Notes: generated by a model from the letters alone, not told the origin. A DNA stretch of 64,000 nt from Salminus brasiliensis (GCF_030463535.1 NC_132891.1:7337122-7401121); one strand, 5' to 3'; counted from the stretch's first letter, positions 1-24,123 are shown. A program made the numbers and translations.

Positions 1-105
1 AGACAGTTACTCCAACAAAAGCAGGATAATAAACTACTTTTAATACCCTTGATTTAGGAAGAAACAATGAATAAGCAGTTGTCCCAATACTTTTGTCCTG
101 AGGAA
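1..105 (-). repeat. Fragment of MITE family A
   Basis: Reverse-orientation end of the short interspersed element that recurs through this window. It shows the diagnostic string GTCCCAATACTTTTGTCC near 88-105 and the internal text with AGTTACTCCAACAAAAGCAG at 5-24. It lies in a pfkm intron and continues past the left edge. Confidence 0.7.
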
Positions 106-185
106 CGTATTAATTCTTTAGCTACAATAGGTTAACTAGGGCATTCTAAAATCCAATGGTGTGTGTGTGTGCACTGACTAGATAC

Positions 186-3100
186 CTCCATCAGCCTCCT
201 GCACAAGTGTTCCTCCCAGCCATCATCAGGGGGCATCTCAGGAATGAACACCCAGTCAGCGCCACACGCCAGTGCAGTGACCAGGGCCAGGTAACTGAAA
301 AACACACATACACACGTGAAGGTATTCAGAATGCATATTTGCACTGTAATTTGAGAAGGATTAACAGTGAGCAATGTGTTGAATCTTTATTCTTACCCAC
401 AATGCCTCCCCATGACCTCCAGGATGAAGGCACGCTGGTGGCTGTGAATGAGGCCAAAGAGGAAAAAAACATCAGGAGCTAAAAACTGGCTTTAAGATTT
501 TATTGTTTATTAAGAAGGACAGGTCAGATAAGCACATGCTGCCCACCGAGAGTTTGCTTTGCAGATTTGCAATGATATATTAACCAGAAAGCTGTTTAGA
601 TCTGCACTGAACAGTGGCAGTAAACACACACACACACACACAAAATTATGGGCAGCAAGGATACACACCCAGAGAGGTGGGAGCCACCTCAGCACCCGGG
701 GAGCGACTGGGAGTGAGAGGCCTTGCTTCAGGGCACTCCAGCTATGAATGTTGAGGGTGCTTGAACCGGTGACCTTTAATTCCTTAGCCTGCTTCTCAAA
801 TCACGCTGCCTAATCTTGCCATCTCGCAAAAACTAAGCTAATGGAAATTAAACCAACCTTGGAAGTCTGGCCTGCAATGTCAGCAATCATCAGTACTCAA
901 ACTGATCAGTAAGATTTTCCATATGTCCAGTTTGGAACAGAAAGCAGTCAAATCAAATATGCAAAGCCTGTTCTTTATACCAAGAAGGACACCTGAACTG
1001 AAGCGGAGTATCAAAGCTAAACATACCCAACGAATTCGCACACAGTTCTACGTTTATAAAAAACACACATTAAACCCTAAAGGAACTCGAATGTCCCCAA
1101 ACATTTGATGGGAAGTGTATGCTTCTGCTGTAGTGCTCTTCAAATCATTTCAACACAGCCTTAGGCATACGATTCATATGTTGGTCATACTAAGCTAAAG
1201 CAAGAGCAGGACCTGGCCAGTGAAAGTAAATGTAGCTTGCTCTTATGCCACTGCTGACCTCTGGGCTGTGGTGGTGATGCTGTCCACCACCTCCATGATG
1301 CGGTGGAGAGCAGAGTCTGTGCCGATGGTCATGTCTGTACCGCAGAAGTCGTTGTCGATGGATCCCACCATGCCGACAATGTTCAGATGTGATGCTGACT
1401 TGGCTTCGTCTCCTGTGATCTTGCCTGAAAAACAACAAAACATGTTCTAGATAGCGCTGCTCTGTGCCCACTAACCTAGAGACTCTAGTTCTACAGCTTA
1501 CTGCCCTCACTACTACCCAAACATCTTTTCTCCTGATCCAGTTCCAGCTATTTCCCTCCCCAATTTCATATAGCCCATTACACAACCCATTCTTTAAAAC
1601 TCTCCACCCCATCACATGTAATGCTCCTGACCCTGGGAGGGTGAGGAGCTCTGATGTACTGGCTTGCGGAGGCCTGTGCCAGCCAACATCACACTGATGT
1701 TGGGGTTACCATGGACAAGAACCTGTAGGAAGGGCAGAAGCTAAAGTTACTCCACAGTGTATGAAGAAGGGGCTCTGATGACTCACCTTTGCTGACCAGA
1801 TCTCCCAGCAACCCACTCCACTCTGTACGGAACTGGTTAGCACCAGTCAAACTCCCATCTCCACCGATCACACACAGGTTGGTAATGCCCCTTTTGACCA
1901 GGTTGTAAGCAGCCTTTATTCTGCCCTCGCGGGTCTGGAAATCCTTGCAGCGGGCGCTGCCTATCACCGTGCCTCCCTAACCCAGATAGCAAGAGATGAC
2001 AAAGCTTGCTTCTTATAAGGACAATAATCATATGTAAGGATTTTAGAGCAGTATTAAATAAACAGCTTGTTGGTACATCACTGTAGTGAACTCTCCTCAC
2101 TCTACTCACTCGCTGCACAGCCTGCAGTTAAATGCTCAGGGCATTTACTTTACTTCTTAAATCCGTATATGATTTATATCAACAGCGTTCAGCGGAGTGA
2201 AAAAAACATGCTTTATTAGAGCTTCCGACCACGATTAGAGCTTGCGTGGTTGGAACTAACTGTTGTAGAAAATGTCCTACACCATTGTAACGTAACATCT
2301 AAAGAAATATTTAACAATAAATTATGCAAAAATACTTCCCTATACGGATAATTACACTGTGCATACTTTTCCCATAGGAGAGAACAAGTACTCACCAGCT
2401 GGAGCATCATAGACACACTCTCCCAGGTAGCTGGACGAATATTATCTCCCCCATCAACCAGACCCTGGTAGCCCTGCATGCATCAGTACGACAACAGAGG
2501 TCAGAATGACACTGCTAGTTATCTCATGAACACAACACCAACATCACTGCCTGTTCCAGTTACATAATGTCTATAAGGGTGTGTGGTCTCTTGACCTCAT
2601 GAACGAAGAAGACTTTGGCTCCTGTGTACAGGCCAACTCTGACTGTGGCCCTCACTGCAGCATTCATTCCTGAAACAGACAGAAATACACTATATGGGCA
2701 AAAGTATTGGGACACCAGCTAATTTCTTGCACTGCACTGTTTCTTCTGAAATCAAGGGTGTTAATAAAAAACTGACACTGTCTCTACTGTCCAGGGAAGG
2801 CTTTCTACTAGAATTTGGAGCAGTGCTGTGAGGATATGATGGCATTCTACATAAGTGCTAGTGAGATCAGAATGTTTGATGATCACGACCCCACCTTACC
2901 CCACCTCACCTCCAACTCCCAACTGTCACGATCACTTGAGAATAACAAACTGTAGTGTTTTCTGTGTAGTTACTGAATAGTAGTGATTAATAGTGAATAA
3001 CAGTAAGAGTGGCGTAGAGGACAGTCTGCATAAACAGATCGCCTGAAGTCTGTATAAAAATAGTCACAATCAACAGCATTTTGTAATCAGTCATACAGAA

Positions 3101-4062
3101 TACGAAAACAACCCATCATGTGATAAACCCGGAGAGACATGCACTTGACATTTGACACAAACACTATATAAGTCTTTAATCAGGGTCCAGAATTTCTGTG
3201 GGCAACTCCTGAGGTCACTTAATCCTGCTCTTGCATCTTCTGCAGCTCTTCTGGAAAGGCCAGGATGCATGGCCTCCGTTGTGTTGGAGGCAATGGAGTG
3301 TCTCTAATTTCAGAACGGAACAGCTGTGGAGCCGTTGCTGTTCCTATCTACAACTTCATGTCATTCCGAAAAAAGGTCACTGGAGCTAAAATAAGCTCAA
3401 CATCACAGAGACACTGAGGCACAAGACAAGAGGGGCTAACGGCTAAAGCTAAAGGTTATATGAACATTGGAGTGAAACAGAGACAAGCTGATCAAAAAAC
3501 AACTCCTGAGAGCATGACCAAGGCCAAGTGTTGCTCAAGACATAGTCCCCTTGCAGGACACAGGGGACGTTCAATAAGCAGTAAAGCAAACCTCTACAGA
3601 TCTTCTGGGACTGTTTGGAGTCTTCATTATATGTTCCTGATGCAGCATGAAAAGTAGAGATGGATAAATAATATATGCACTGAAATCCAGCCAATTTAAT
3701 GCCTCATGTTTAGTGTAATTAATGCAAATACAACACCCTGCATGTTACACTGTAAAAACTCTACTGCTAACATCTAAGACAGAAGACCGGGGTCCAAATT
3801 TAGCTTGCTTCTTCTGCTTTCCTTGGACGCCCTTTAAGGACCACCACAGTGTCACTCAAGCCGACTACTTAAAGCAAACCATGGCCCTGATTAAACCCAC
3901 TGATAATAGCGTCTGTAGCCCATTTCAGTACTCCAACCTTTCTGCTTACCTTGAGCATCACCTCCTGATGTCAGGACAGCGATGGCCCGTCCAATCCCCA
4001 ACTTGGTGGGGTCAACTCCTGCAGTGGCCGTATGCGACATATTCAAAAGTGCCCCAAAACGC
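186..4062 (-). CDS. pfkm: ATP-dependent 6-phosphofructokinase, muscle type (5' part, truncated by the window edge)
   Basis: Phosphorylates fructose-6-phosphate to fructose-1,6-bisphosphate, the committed step of glycolysis, in the cytosol. Seven coding exons are visible: 4040-3950 (ATG at 4040), 2669-2596, 2473-2396, 1976-1787, 1424-1259, 441-397 and 294-186. All have GT-AG borders and keep frame, giving about 251 of the usual ~780 residues; the rest lies left of base 1. A pyrimidine-rich acceptor ending at 4063 puts 22 nt of 5' UTR (4062-4041) in the first coding exon, so a non-coding exon lies further upstream; I could not place it. Visible motifs: [15 protein letters not shown] near residue 22-36, nucleotide-binding GGDGS at 119-123, [18 protein letters not shown] around the catalytic Asp, and MGRHCGYLALV. 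The stretch [20 protein letters not shown] matches the muscle isoform better than liver or platelet types as I remember them. A (CA)n microsatellite lies in an intron at 623-643. Confidence 0.93.
2689..2935 (+). repeat. Partial MITE family A copy in pfkm intron
   Basis: Begins with CACTATATGGGCAAAAGTAT and continues through the CTGTCTCTACTGTCCAGGGA block to the CCCCACCT/CAACTCCC block. It is the left half of the element only; the right terminus is missing. It lies between the first two coding exons of pfkm. Confidence 0.75.
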
Positions 4063-5759
4063 CTAGTGGCAAAGGGAAGGTGAAAAGAGGGATGAAGGAG
4101 TGCTGTTTCCCCCCCAGAAGTCTCTCAAAACAGGGGGTTACAAGGGGGGAAGGTTTTATAGGAGAGCTGTCCCGCTCCCACCCACCTCCCCCTAAACACA
4201 CAAACATACACCCTCCCTCCTGTAGGACTAAATATAAGTTGGACATCACCACTTCCAACAGCTTCCACTGTTAACCTCTATTGCTGAATAAATCAACGCA
4301 TTTAAAGTCAAGTGGTTTGAAGACGTGACCCACCGCTACACACTTCAGTAAAGGTCGGTGCTGTCTACCTTTAGACTGCACTTTAGAGAACATCAGAGTT
4401 CTTTACACTATGATACTAGACCAGGGATTGTAAAAATATAGTTATGCTAGCCAAAAGTGAACCTACATGTGTGTTTTTTATGCCATTCTGAACAGCAATA
4501 GTGGGAGAATCACAATGAGTCTAAGAAACCACATTCAGACCCATTTAACACAGGTTTTCTATGTTACAGGGTTTAGAAGCATTAAACCTTTCAGTTTTTG
4601 GATTCCTGCCACCAGCATTTCACACCAAACCATACTGATTTAATTATGCAGAATGTGAAAAATCCATGCAGTTTGTCTTTAAGGACAGTGTTGATAATGT
4701 TGCTAATATTCCCCCAACAGTGAACTACTCATTTTTAAACCCAGCTGAACCAGCTATATAGTGTAGCTCTAGAACAGTAACCCTGGCTATGGAGGCAACC
4801 TGCCCTGCACATTTTAGTGCTCCCAACACACCTGATTCAACTAATCAGCTCATTAGCCCTGTCAGAGTTGTTGAAGAGGGTGTGTTTAAGCAGGGGGTCC
4901 ACTGAAATGCCTCCTGAACCTGAGTGAAGTTAACATTACTAATACTCTGACCGATATATCGTAGAATAAGCTCTACAGATTTAACAGCATTGGTTAAAAT
5001 CCCGCTAGTAAAACTGAACATGTCTGAAATTTACAATATTGGATTTTTATTCTCATGAAAATAAGTCAAATGTGCATTAACAAATAACTAACATAGGTCA
5101 AATATAGGACTTGTTGGGACCCAGTCATTGTAAGGTCATTTGTAAGTGGTTGGTTTTCTGGGAGTGGGAGTGTATTATTTGTAGGTGCCACATTTGCTGA
5201 ATATTTTAAGTTGCTTTTTGATGTATAAATAGTAAGTATTAGACTTTGGTTGGGGTGAAAATGGCAAATGTGGTTTTACAAACCTATTAACAACCCTGTT
5301 ATTGTGCCTCAGCATGAAACATGCTGATTTTTCAGAGGACTCCTGAAAAGACTGATGAGCTCTTCTTGGATTGGCTGGTTTACAGCACCGCAACAGCTCA
5401 TAGGAGCCATATAGCATAGCCTAGCACTGTTTTTAGCACTGTAACAAAAATGTATGTTTTTATGTTTGTAATTATTCCTGAGTCTTGTTGCTGTCATTGC
5501 TGTGGTGACAGAAAAATAAAGTACCAGATCAGCTGGGGATCAGCTAGCTTTTAGACAAAACTTGCAGCGCTATGCCCAAGGGGCGTTTTTTCCACGGATG
5601 TCGCCTGTGCTCCTCCAAACTGCACATTTTTCATGGCTGTGAGCTGTGGGGCACCCATGGGTTGGCTTTTAGCCTAGCACCCATTAGCTTCTTGGCTCGC
5701 CAAATTTATTCTGCACTTCTGCGGACAATGGCACCAGCAAAACCAAAGGCACGACAACT

Positions 5760-5872
5760 ACACTGTATGTCCCAATGTTTGTGGACACCCCTTCTAGTAA
5801 ATGCATTTGCAAATTAAAGTAGCTAAATGCACACACACAGCTTGTCTAGTCTCTGTAAAGAAGTACTGTCAA
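5760..5872 (-). repeat. MITE family A fragment
   Basis: Reverse-orientation terminal part: CACTGTATGTCCCAATGTTTGTGGACACC, read in pieces, followed by the CTTCTAGTAAATGCATT and AGCTTGTCTAGTC blocks found in the other copies. No opposite end is present. Confidence 0.7.
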
Positions 5873-7759
5873 CAGCTACAACCAGTGACCGTGATCAGTT
5901 CAGACCCTAAACCTTGTGCACTATAAATCATTGAAGAACATGTAAAGCCTTAGTACAAGTAATGAGAAAACTTAATCTGTTGAACTGTTGATCTTTTACA
6001 GACACACTAACTGTCCGCAGCACAGAGTGTTAGCATACATACAGAATCGCAAAGTGTGAACGTAAACTGGTGAGTTCAGGTAACAGATGAAAAGCTCAGA
6101 GCACAGCCTTTATATACATTTATTATTAAGTATAGACAAACAGTAACAATCGGCACTGATCATGAAATTAGTTTTACAACCAAGAAACAGCTAATCCAGC
6201 TTACTCAAACTGAATTTCTATCTTCCTCTGCACACATGATGAGTGGCCTTTCAGTCAGACCGTGATCAAACTTTAGTGTTCAGTTATAAATACATATAGA
6301 AAGTGATCCTGCAAACATCATTGTGAAAACACAGAGAGTCTCATCTGGAAGACCAATATACAAGTCCAGTGTGTGCAACATTATGGACCAGCATATCTGT
6401 AAATAGGTCCTTAGTAATCAATATTTTACAAGCTCCCATAGGAGTAATTCTACATGAACAGGGTTATAGTAAAACACTACTACTGATAATACTGTCTGGT
6501 ATATGCCGGCATTGAAAAGCTGGTTGAGCGAATCAGAATCATATGGGCACTTCTACGTATCTATGTATTACTTCTACACCACAGATTCAGCCTGGCGTCA
6601 CTTCAACTGGGGTCTGCTCCTCCCATAATTTTTCTGGCTTTTTGACAACCACAGGGCACACATTTAAGAAACTGTAAAAACAAGGCTGCGCAATATTTTG
6701 TTGGTGTTATTGTGATACTTAGCTTTGCTTTTACAGCTTGTAAATGAGCCCTTTAACCAGCAAATAAATACTTTACTGTGTGCAGTTAGCACCCTGAGCC
6801 ATCTCAGGTTCTCCTGATGGGCTTTTGTGGTGCTTCAAACACATCAACAAACTACAAATGCATTACGGTATAAGTGGAAATTCAGGGACTATTTAAAAAC
6901 CTTGTGGGCCAACGTTAGGAAACATGTGAATAAGAAAAATACAACCACTACGGGTGATCTGTATACAACAGAGCAGTGTGAGGTTGTCTAGAGCAGCAAT
7001 TCTCAAACAGGGACACAGGGACACCTCAAACAGCTGCAACCCAACTTGCAATACAAAGGGACAGAGCAAAAATCTAGACTGGGGATCACAGAGCAATGAC
7101 TTGAGAAATACCGGTCAAGACTATAAATTGTGGATAGACACAACAAAGTTAAAATATTGAATCAAAAGGTTGATAAATTTTTTGGCATACATGAGCATTA
7201 TACAGCTCTTTAGTCCTTAGACTTAGACGATCACCGATCTTATCGCTGTAAATACGTGCCAGAAATCTGTCAAAACTATGTAAACTTACTGAAATGGTGT
7301 GAACAGACCTTATTTAAACATGCAAGCTAAAACTGGACACTTACTCAAAATTGCTGCAGTTTGAGCTGGTTGAGTGATTTTTGTGCATTTAGTTAAAGAG
7401 CAGATTGGTAAAAGCCCAAGTTTAGTGTTTGTTAGCAACATCAGCCTAATATCTATCATTCTAAACTTTATTAACACTAAAATATTTTCTCTATTAAATG
7501 ATCTGTAAGAAATGCTCCCCATACATTATTTACTGCTGTTCACACACAATCCATAGTGGCTGGATTTTTGTTGTGAACACAGTCACACCATATCTCAATA
7601 TGCTTTTAAATAGCGCCTGAATATTTCACTTAATGACCTGTGTATGATCAGAGTTTGCTGTTGGAGGAACACCAGACTAAATCTATGAAATAGAACAAGG
7701 TAAAACCGAGAAAGACTTGAACCTTAAAGGTTGAACTTTAAATTGACATGGGTGAAAGG

Positions 7760-7787
<28 letters not shown>
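7760..7787. repeat. Poly(A)28 run
   Basis: Uninterrupted adenine run on the plus strand, just beyond the troap stop codon; read in the troap sense it is a T-run. Confidence 0.95.
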
Positions 7788-7790
<3 letters not shown>

Positions 7791-7835
7791 GGAAATATTT
7801 ATATTTTCATTTTTCTGAATCTTGATGTTCAGCCA

Positions 7836-18238
<10,403 letters not shown>

Positions 18239-18618
18239 CTATTAAAAAAGAAAAAGACAGTTTAGTCAGCTCATGACTGCACAACCAATGAAGATATGAT
18301 TAATAAATACATAGTGCTGGATATTACAACGACACACAAACACATCTGAAACCAAAACAAGCAGATTTTCATCAAATTCAAGCACAAGACTTTAGTTTCA
18401 AGTAGTTTAAGGTCTTGCAAATGAGCTGAACTCAGTAAACAGGCATATTTCCCCAGTTTTAGTTGGTTTTAACTAAAAGAGGGAACTTTTATCTAGCTAG
18501 AATAACGAGCACCAAATTAGCTGGTGCTCAAACTAACGTTAGCATAGCTAGCTAGCTAGTCTGCTGACTATACTAGGCTTGCTATGAAGAATAAAATATA
18601 CAAATGAAGGGATACTTA

Positions 18619-18850
18619 CTCAGTAAACCCGGGTAGAAGATGGGCTGTTCTCCGGGCTGGCTTTCAGCAGCAAACCGCTACAACACTCCACTCGAGGTTG
18701 TTGACTTCCGGGATACACAGTAATTTGTAAAAAGCTCTCCTCTCCATTGGCTGGCGCGCACCTGCCCTCGACCAATCGTTGAGCTCTAACAGCACTTCTA
18801 TGGAAACCAAGATGCGGCTTTAAACCACGTGATTGTTTTTGGGCCATAAC
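18619..18850 (-). promoter_or_regulatory. troap: troap core promoter and non-coding first exon
   Basis: A good donor (ACTGA|GTAAGT) ends a first exon at 18620, and the matching acceptor precedes 18238, so the first exon is non-coding. The flanking DNA is relatively CpG-rich. It carries two inverted CCAAT boxes (ATTGG at 18746-18750, CCAAT at 18772-18776, plus-strand coordinates) and an ETS-type ACTTCCGG at 18704-18711. There is no TATA box. NF-Y boxes of this kind are typical of G2/M-expressed genes, which fits troap. An open frame starting at 18847 would end with TGA exactly on the last three bases of the exon (18622-18620), a possible uORF if transcription starts that far up. Confidence 0.55.
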
Positions 18851-19189
18851 CGCCGCAGCATTAGGCTCGGTCTCGAATGGCTCCCTGCTAACTACTAGTG
18901 CACTAGTGTGTGAGTTTTGGCGTTTTGCTTCTACAATTGCATATTACAAATATTGTAAAATATGTCGCGTATAGTACAACTGAATATCAACCTTTGACAT
19001 ATTTCTGCGTTGTTTGAGTACAGTAGCCGTTATTTTAGTCCTACGTAGTGCACTACGTAGGGAGCAGGGAGACATTTGAGACTCAGCCTCGGGCTTTCAG
19101 CAGTAGGGATGGGTCAAAGCGCTATCTTTGTTGTGTTTTCTATCCGATACCAACTGTGTGATATCTAAAGTGAAACCCAGCCAATGTTA

Positions 19190-19228
<39 letters not shown>

Positions 19229-19229
19229 T
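19190..19229. repeat. (CA)n microsatellite
   Basis: CA repeat with one AAA interruption, upstream of troap, abutting a MITE copy. Confidence 0.9.
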
Positions 19230-19234
19230 GTCAC

Positions 19235-19705
19235 ATGTCCAAATTCAGTTGCTTTAAGTTACACCCATTGCTGACACAGATGTGCAAATACACACACACA
19301 CACAACTTAAATTAGTCACTGTAGAAAAGTACTGCCAATAGAATAGGACTCTCTGAAGCAGATGAACATCATCCTATTTGGCACTATGCCTCATAAAAGA
19401 TGTGGGCTAGAGGGGTATGACGGCCTCCAGCATTGAGCTGTGGAGCCTTGAAACTGTGTTCTCTGGAATGACAGTGCTCTACTTATCTAATACTTTTGTG
19501 ATGAGTTGGGGAGTTTGGGATGAGTTGGGTGGTGATAATCCGGAACATCCTGATCTCACTAACGCTTTTGTTGCTGAATGCAATCAAATCGCCACAGCAA
19601 TGCTCCAAAATCGACCCCAACAGAATTGTTAATATCTTTCATTTTAGGAGAAACATTGAGTGTAAAGGCAGGTGTCCCAATACTTTTGTCCATACCATGT
19701 ATTTA
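19235..19705 (-). repeat. Nearly full-length MITE family A copy
   Basis: Reverse orientation: ATGTCCAAATTCAGTTGC at the left, then CACCCATTGCTGACACAGAT, ACTGCCAATAGAATAGGACT, GTGTTCTCTGGAATGACAGT and finally GTCCCAATACTTTTGTCC plus ATACCATGTA. At about 470 bp it shows the family architecture well. Confidence 0.8.
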
Positions 19706-20626
19706 AATCTAGACATCTGAAACAACTTAGATGACACTTTTTTTAAGTCATTTGAAGTAAGTGAAGTAAAAACAACATCAGACTTGCATTTGTGATGCAG
19801 CGTCTTGCAGTTAGTTGTGTTATATAGGAATTCTCCAGTCAGTCTCCTCCCCAAGAGGTGAAATGCCTCAGTTAGGTTAAGGTTAGCCTGAAACTTTACA
19901 CCGTTTCCACAGATGAAGTCCTCTGTTATGTTGACAGTGTGTTTTGGTCATGGCCGTGCTGCATAATGAAGCTCTTTGCATAATGAAGCTCTCTGCAAAC
20001 CTCTGGTGCTACCATAAAGAGCTCCATCACTAATAAAGCTCAGCAAGACTGTTCCAGAAGCAGCCATGCAACAACAGGCATGATACTACCTCCACTATGG
20101 TTTTATACCATGAGCAGATCCTTTGTTTCTCCACATTTTGGTCTTTCCACAATTTTGGTAGAGGATCATTTTGCTCTCTCAACCTCTGTAGCTAATTCCA
20201 GTCAGGCTTTCCGATGCTCACTGCTGATTATAGGTTAGCGTCATGTACCATGGCTTCTTTCTCTGAGTCTTTTATGAACAATGAGTTCACCTTCACCTCT
20301 GCACTGTGGTGCTTGGTTTATTCTTTTGAAACACAGTCTTTACAGGCAAAACCCAAGGCTCAGTAGAGCAGGCCTTTAAACACTTAAACAATCAATGTAG
20401 CTGGAGGAATCTGGACAGCAAGAAACACCTCAGTCACTTTACAGTATTTTTACTTAATACAAATGGGTTCAAGTAAAAGGTACCATGTTTTTGAGTTGTT
20501 TGAGTTTATAGCAAAAACCGAAGTATTGGACTTGCTGTTCCAGTTTCTTTTTAGGGGAGACTGTCTTCTTCTGAAATACCTTTAGAATACATGTTTTCCT
20601 GTTAGCACTCTACAACTAAAAGTATT

Positions 20627-20990
20627 TATTGTTTCTTCTGAAATTAAGGGGAAGTTTCTACTGTCCAGGGAAGAAGGAGTTCTACTAGATTTTGCTGTGA
20701 GGATTTGACTGTATTCAGTAATAAGAACATTAGTTACATCAGGATAATAGACAATAGTCATCATAAAATGATCCCAACTTTAGCCCATGTCTGACATTAG
20801 GCATGGTGCCAATAGAGTCTAATTCTCCAGAGAATCCTATTCTGTAGACAGCACTAGACAAGGATTAGACAAGCTGTTTGTGTATGTGTGTGTGCATTTG
20901 CACATCTGTGTCAGCAATTTGTGCAACCTAATGCTTAAAATACATTCTTTGGAAGGTGTGTCCACAAACATTTAGACATGTAGTGTAGAT
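20627..20990 (+). repeat. Partial MITE family A copy
   Basis: Starts in the TTGTTTCTTCTGAAATTAAG block, passes TTTCTACTGTCCAGGGAAG and GCTGTGAGGATTTGACTG, and ends TGTCCACAAACATTTAGACA followed by TGTAGTGTA. The left terminus is missing. Confidence 0.75.
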
Positions 20991-23900
20991 CACACAACTG
21001 AAAAGGTGCATGCATGATTTATCATTCAATCATGTAAGTGTTGGCCTGCCTGAAAGCTACCTTATTTACCTGTAATGCATTCCCAGTTTGCCCTGATTTA
21101 GAGTTGCAAATAAATTCATAAATTCAATAAAGAACAAAACTACAAGCAATAAAATATGTTAAAAAATATCTTTAATTGAGCTTGTTTGAAAAAATCTGTT
21201 CATACCTTTCAAATTATCAAACCAAATAGTGTAGACAATAGCTGGCTAGGACAATGTCAACATGTCTAATTTTCAATATGCAGTGGATCCGTGTTTAGCG
21301 TGCGCATGAAGTGGCGACACTACTGTTGATGCTTTCATGTATTCCATCAAAAATGATATTTGAGATACAAAATAAACCCTGAGAGGAACTGTGTGAAGAA
21401 ACATGAATCATTTTTCAAGACAAACTTAACACACAAGAAAACACTTCGAAATGTAAAACACGTACATAGATCAAACAAAATACAACAGATGTGATGACAG
21501 AGAAGCCCAAAACTAAAATTCAAATGGGAAGTTTAATCGGTCTTAAAGGGCAGAAGAAGAATACACCTTATCCTCAGATTGACTCGAATGACCAAACGCA
21601 CAGTTTCCCCCCCCCCCCTCATTTTGTCAGAAGTATCTTTTTGAACCACGTAAACGTTGATCAGATAATTAACAGTTGGACATTTGGGGAAGCCAATTAC
21701 ACAAAAGAACATGTTTACACTTGCCTACTCATTATTTTTTTGTCATACTAGCCAATGGAGGAGACCTAAAAAATTAAAACAATAATAAAAAATTAATCCA
21801 GATTTAGTACAAACATATTCAACCCCTCTAGACAGAATATTAAAAAACAAAAAAAACAAAAACAAAAAAAAAAAACACTAAAATATCTGGAGGGGTAGAG
21901 CAGATAGTGAACAGTAATGAACTGGCAAAACTATAGAATACATTAACTTCATTATCACCTTACCAATGTCATAAAACATCAACCAAAAATAACATTTACC
22001 CTATACAAATAAAAAGGTCTAAACAGCTCGCTGTTAATCTCTCACACATTTCCCAAAACATTAAGGTATCTTTGTACAAGATGTTAAGAAAGATTCAAAT
22101 GCAACAAACCTTTCCTTGTAGCTATAACAAAATTACACCGATTATGTACACTAGACTTTAATACCCCCCACCCCCCAAATCTGTCATGACACTACACTAA
22201 TTCCATTTTAGATGCATTACCGTTTTACTAAAAAGGTACCACACCACTCCTGCTGAAATCAGCTGGCAGAAACTACATTTAAACAAATAAATGGAGGCAA
22301 ACAGGAAACAAAGAGCAAGACAACATCGAGACATCCTACCGTCCGACCGTGCCGAGTGACTAGAGATGTATATTTACAGAGCTGGAACACGTTAATCAGT
22401 AGAAATACATTATATGACTATGATGAAAACAATACATTAAAGCAAACAGTGACAAATGAGCACTCGCTAGAACCTAGAGCAGACCAAGGTGCTGAGGGTA
22501 CAATCCAATTTCCTGTTTACATTTCTTAAGCTAGCCTTAAATCACCTGCAAACAAGCATCACCATCAGTCCTGGATTACTACCCATTTTTTTGCGATAGG
22601 AGCACTGACCACATGGTAAAAGACGACGGCGCTGGCCAAAAGCATTCACAGTGAAATATGTATGTATATGTGAGCGAGTATGATAAAGACCTATGTCAGA
22701 CATAGATCCTGTTAGCAGGACTGCTTACTCTTTAATTTTGGACCAGAACTGCAAAACAAAAGCAACATAACTTTTTCAAATGGTAAACTTCCACATGTTC
22801 TTTTACAACATTACTACTAAAAGTGACAAACTTTTAACGTTTAAAAGTCAGGTGTATTCAGTCTTATACCTAAAGTCACAATCAATTTCAGATGTCTGGT
22901 TTTGTTGAACTAGTCAACAACGACAAACAATATATAAAAGGTAAAGGAATGATTCTTAAATAAAACAAATTTACTCCAACTGTAGTGACTGAGGTTTTCT
23001 TCTTCAGTGTTGCACGGAAGCTACCAGACTAATATATTGGAGACCAAAATTGATGACTCCCTTCCCACTCCTGCTTTATTTTCTGAAATTGCTGATTGTG
23101 GCTTTTAAAAGGTCTTCTCAAGGTTTGTTAAAAGCTTACAAGTTAATTCATCCAATGCATTTTACACATAAACAGACAACTGAGAGCCTTTCAGCCTGAC
23201 AGAAGCTTCTTTCCCCTGGTAAACAGAATCTATTTGAGCAGCATTCTCTTTCTGAATTTCAAGAAATTATGAAGGTTTCCTTTACGTTACCCTTTCAGGG
23301 ACAGCATTGCATTATATAATTTGTTAACAGTCCCAATCCAGCTTTAGCCTTCATTACTTTAGTAGCGGTGAACTCAACCACCCATGAGATCCTTTGAGCT
23401 ATCTGAAGTCAGTACAACTTCCCTGTGGAACTGAGTGGAGCCAGTCAGATTGGTTATTTGTGTTACATGCAAAGGAAAAAGGCTGCAAGTCTTGCTTCAT
23501 TATATTTCTACCATCACTAGACTTGCTACAGGAAAATGCTGCTCACACGCTTAACACACACTTCTGCTTTCTCCAAATTCCTCTGTACTATGACTTACTG
23601 CCCAAGTGATGATCACTTGGTAACTGAACCACTGCTACTCTAGAAATAACAGGGCTTTACAATTAACTGCAACTGCACCTGTAGGGGCCAAATTTAGAAA
23701 TTGATCATATACCATTAATACATACCAATTATGTAGCCGAAACAGTAACTTTACTGAAGCCATATCCGCACTAACCCCTTAAGTGCTTTGCAGCCTTTAG
23801 TTATAGTTTTACACGCAAACAGTATGTAATAACAGATTAACAAAGAGAAACAGATGGCTAAAACGTTAAATAAATGAGTAATAAAAAAAGCATGCTAAAA

Positions 23901-24123
23901 AGAGGAGGTATTGAGCTTAAATGATAATTAGCACATTTTACATGAAAAAGTCACAATCACAAGAGTAAAAACAGCCATGCCACCCTTTGTTCTCTCACAT
24001 TCAGTCAGACAGTGTCCTTTTTCTCCCGTCTTTTACAGCCAAGCCATTCTGTCCTAATTTATCGCTTCCATTCTCCTTTGCCCCATTTCTTCCCCACACA
24101 TCACTCTCTTTTCCAGTGTCCTC
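20991..24123. other. Gene-free stretch downstream of phf8, probably including its 3' UTR
   Basis: No exon, MITE family A copy or long microsatellite was recognised between 21.0 and 24.1 kb, unlike the flanking DNA, which is dense in mobile elements. Directly after the phf8 stop codon the sequence is AT-rich, non-repetitive and lacks coding character. A long phf8 3' UTR is the simplest reading, but no clear polyadenylation site could be assigned. Minor features: a C-run at about 21607-21617 and A-rich simple sequence at about 21840-21880. Confidence 0.4.

Larger units (their letters stand above)
4063..7835. other. Intergenic: upstream of pfkm / downstream of troap
   Basis: No coding exon was recognised. 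The stretch must hold the pfkm promoter and non-coding first exon and the troap 3' UTR, but neither boundary is evident. Contents seen: a dispersed-repeat-like segment at about 4785-4915 (CACACCTGATTCAACTAATC, a common fish repeat motif), a MITE family A fragment at 5760-5872, and a 28-nt A-run at 7760-7787. The short open frames here lack recognisable protein content. Confidence 0.5.
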
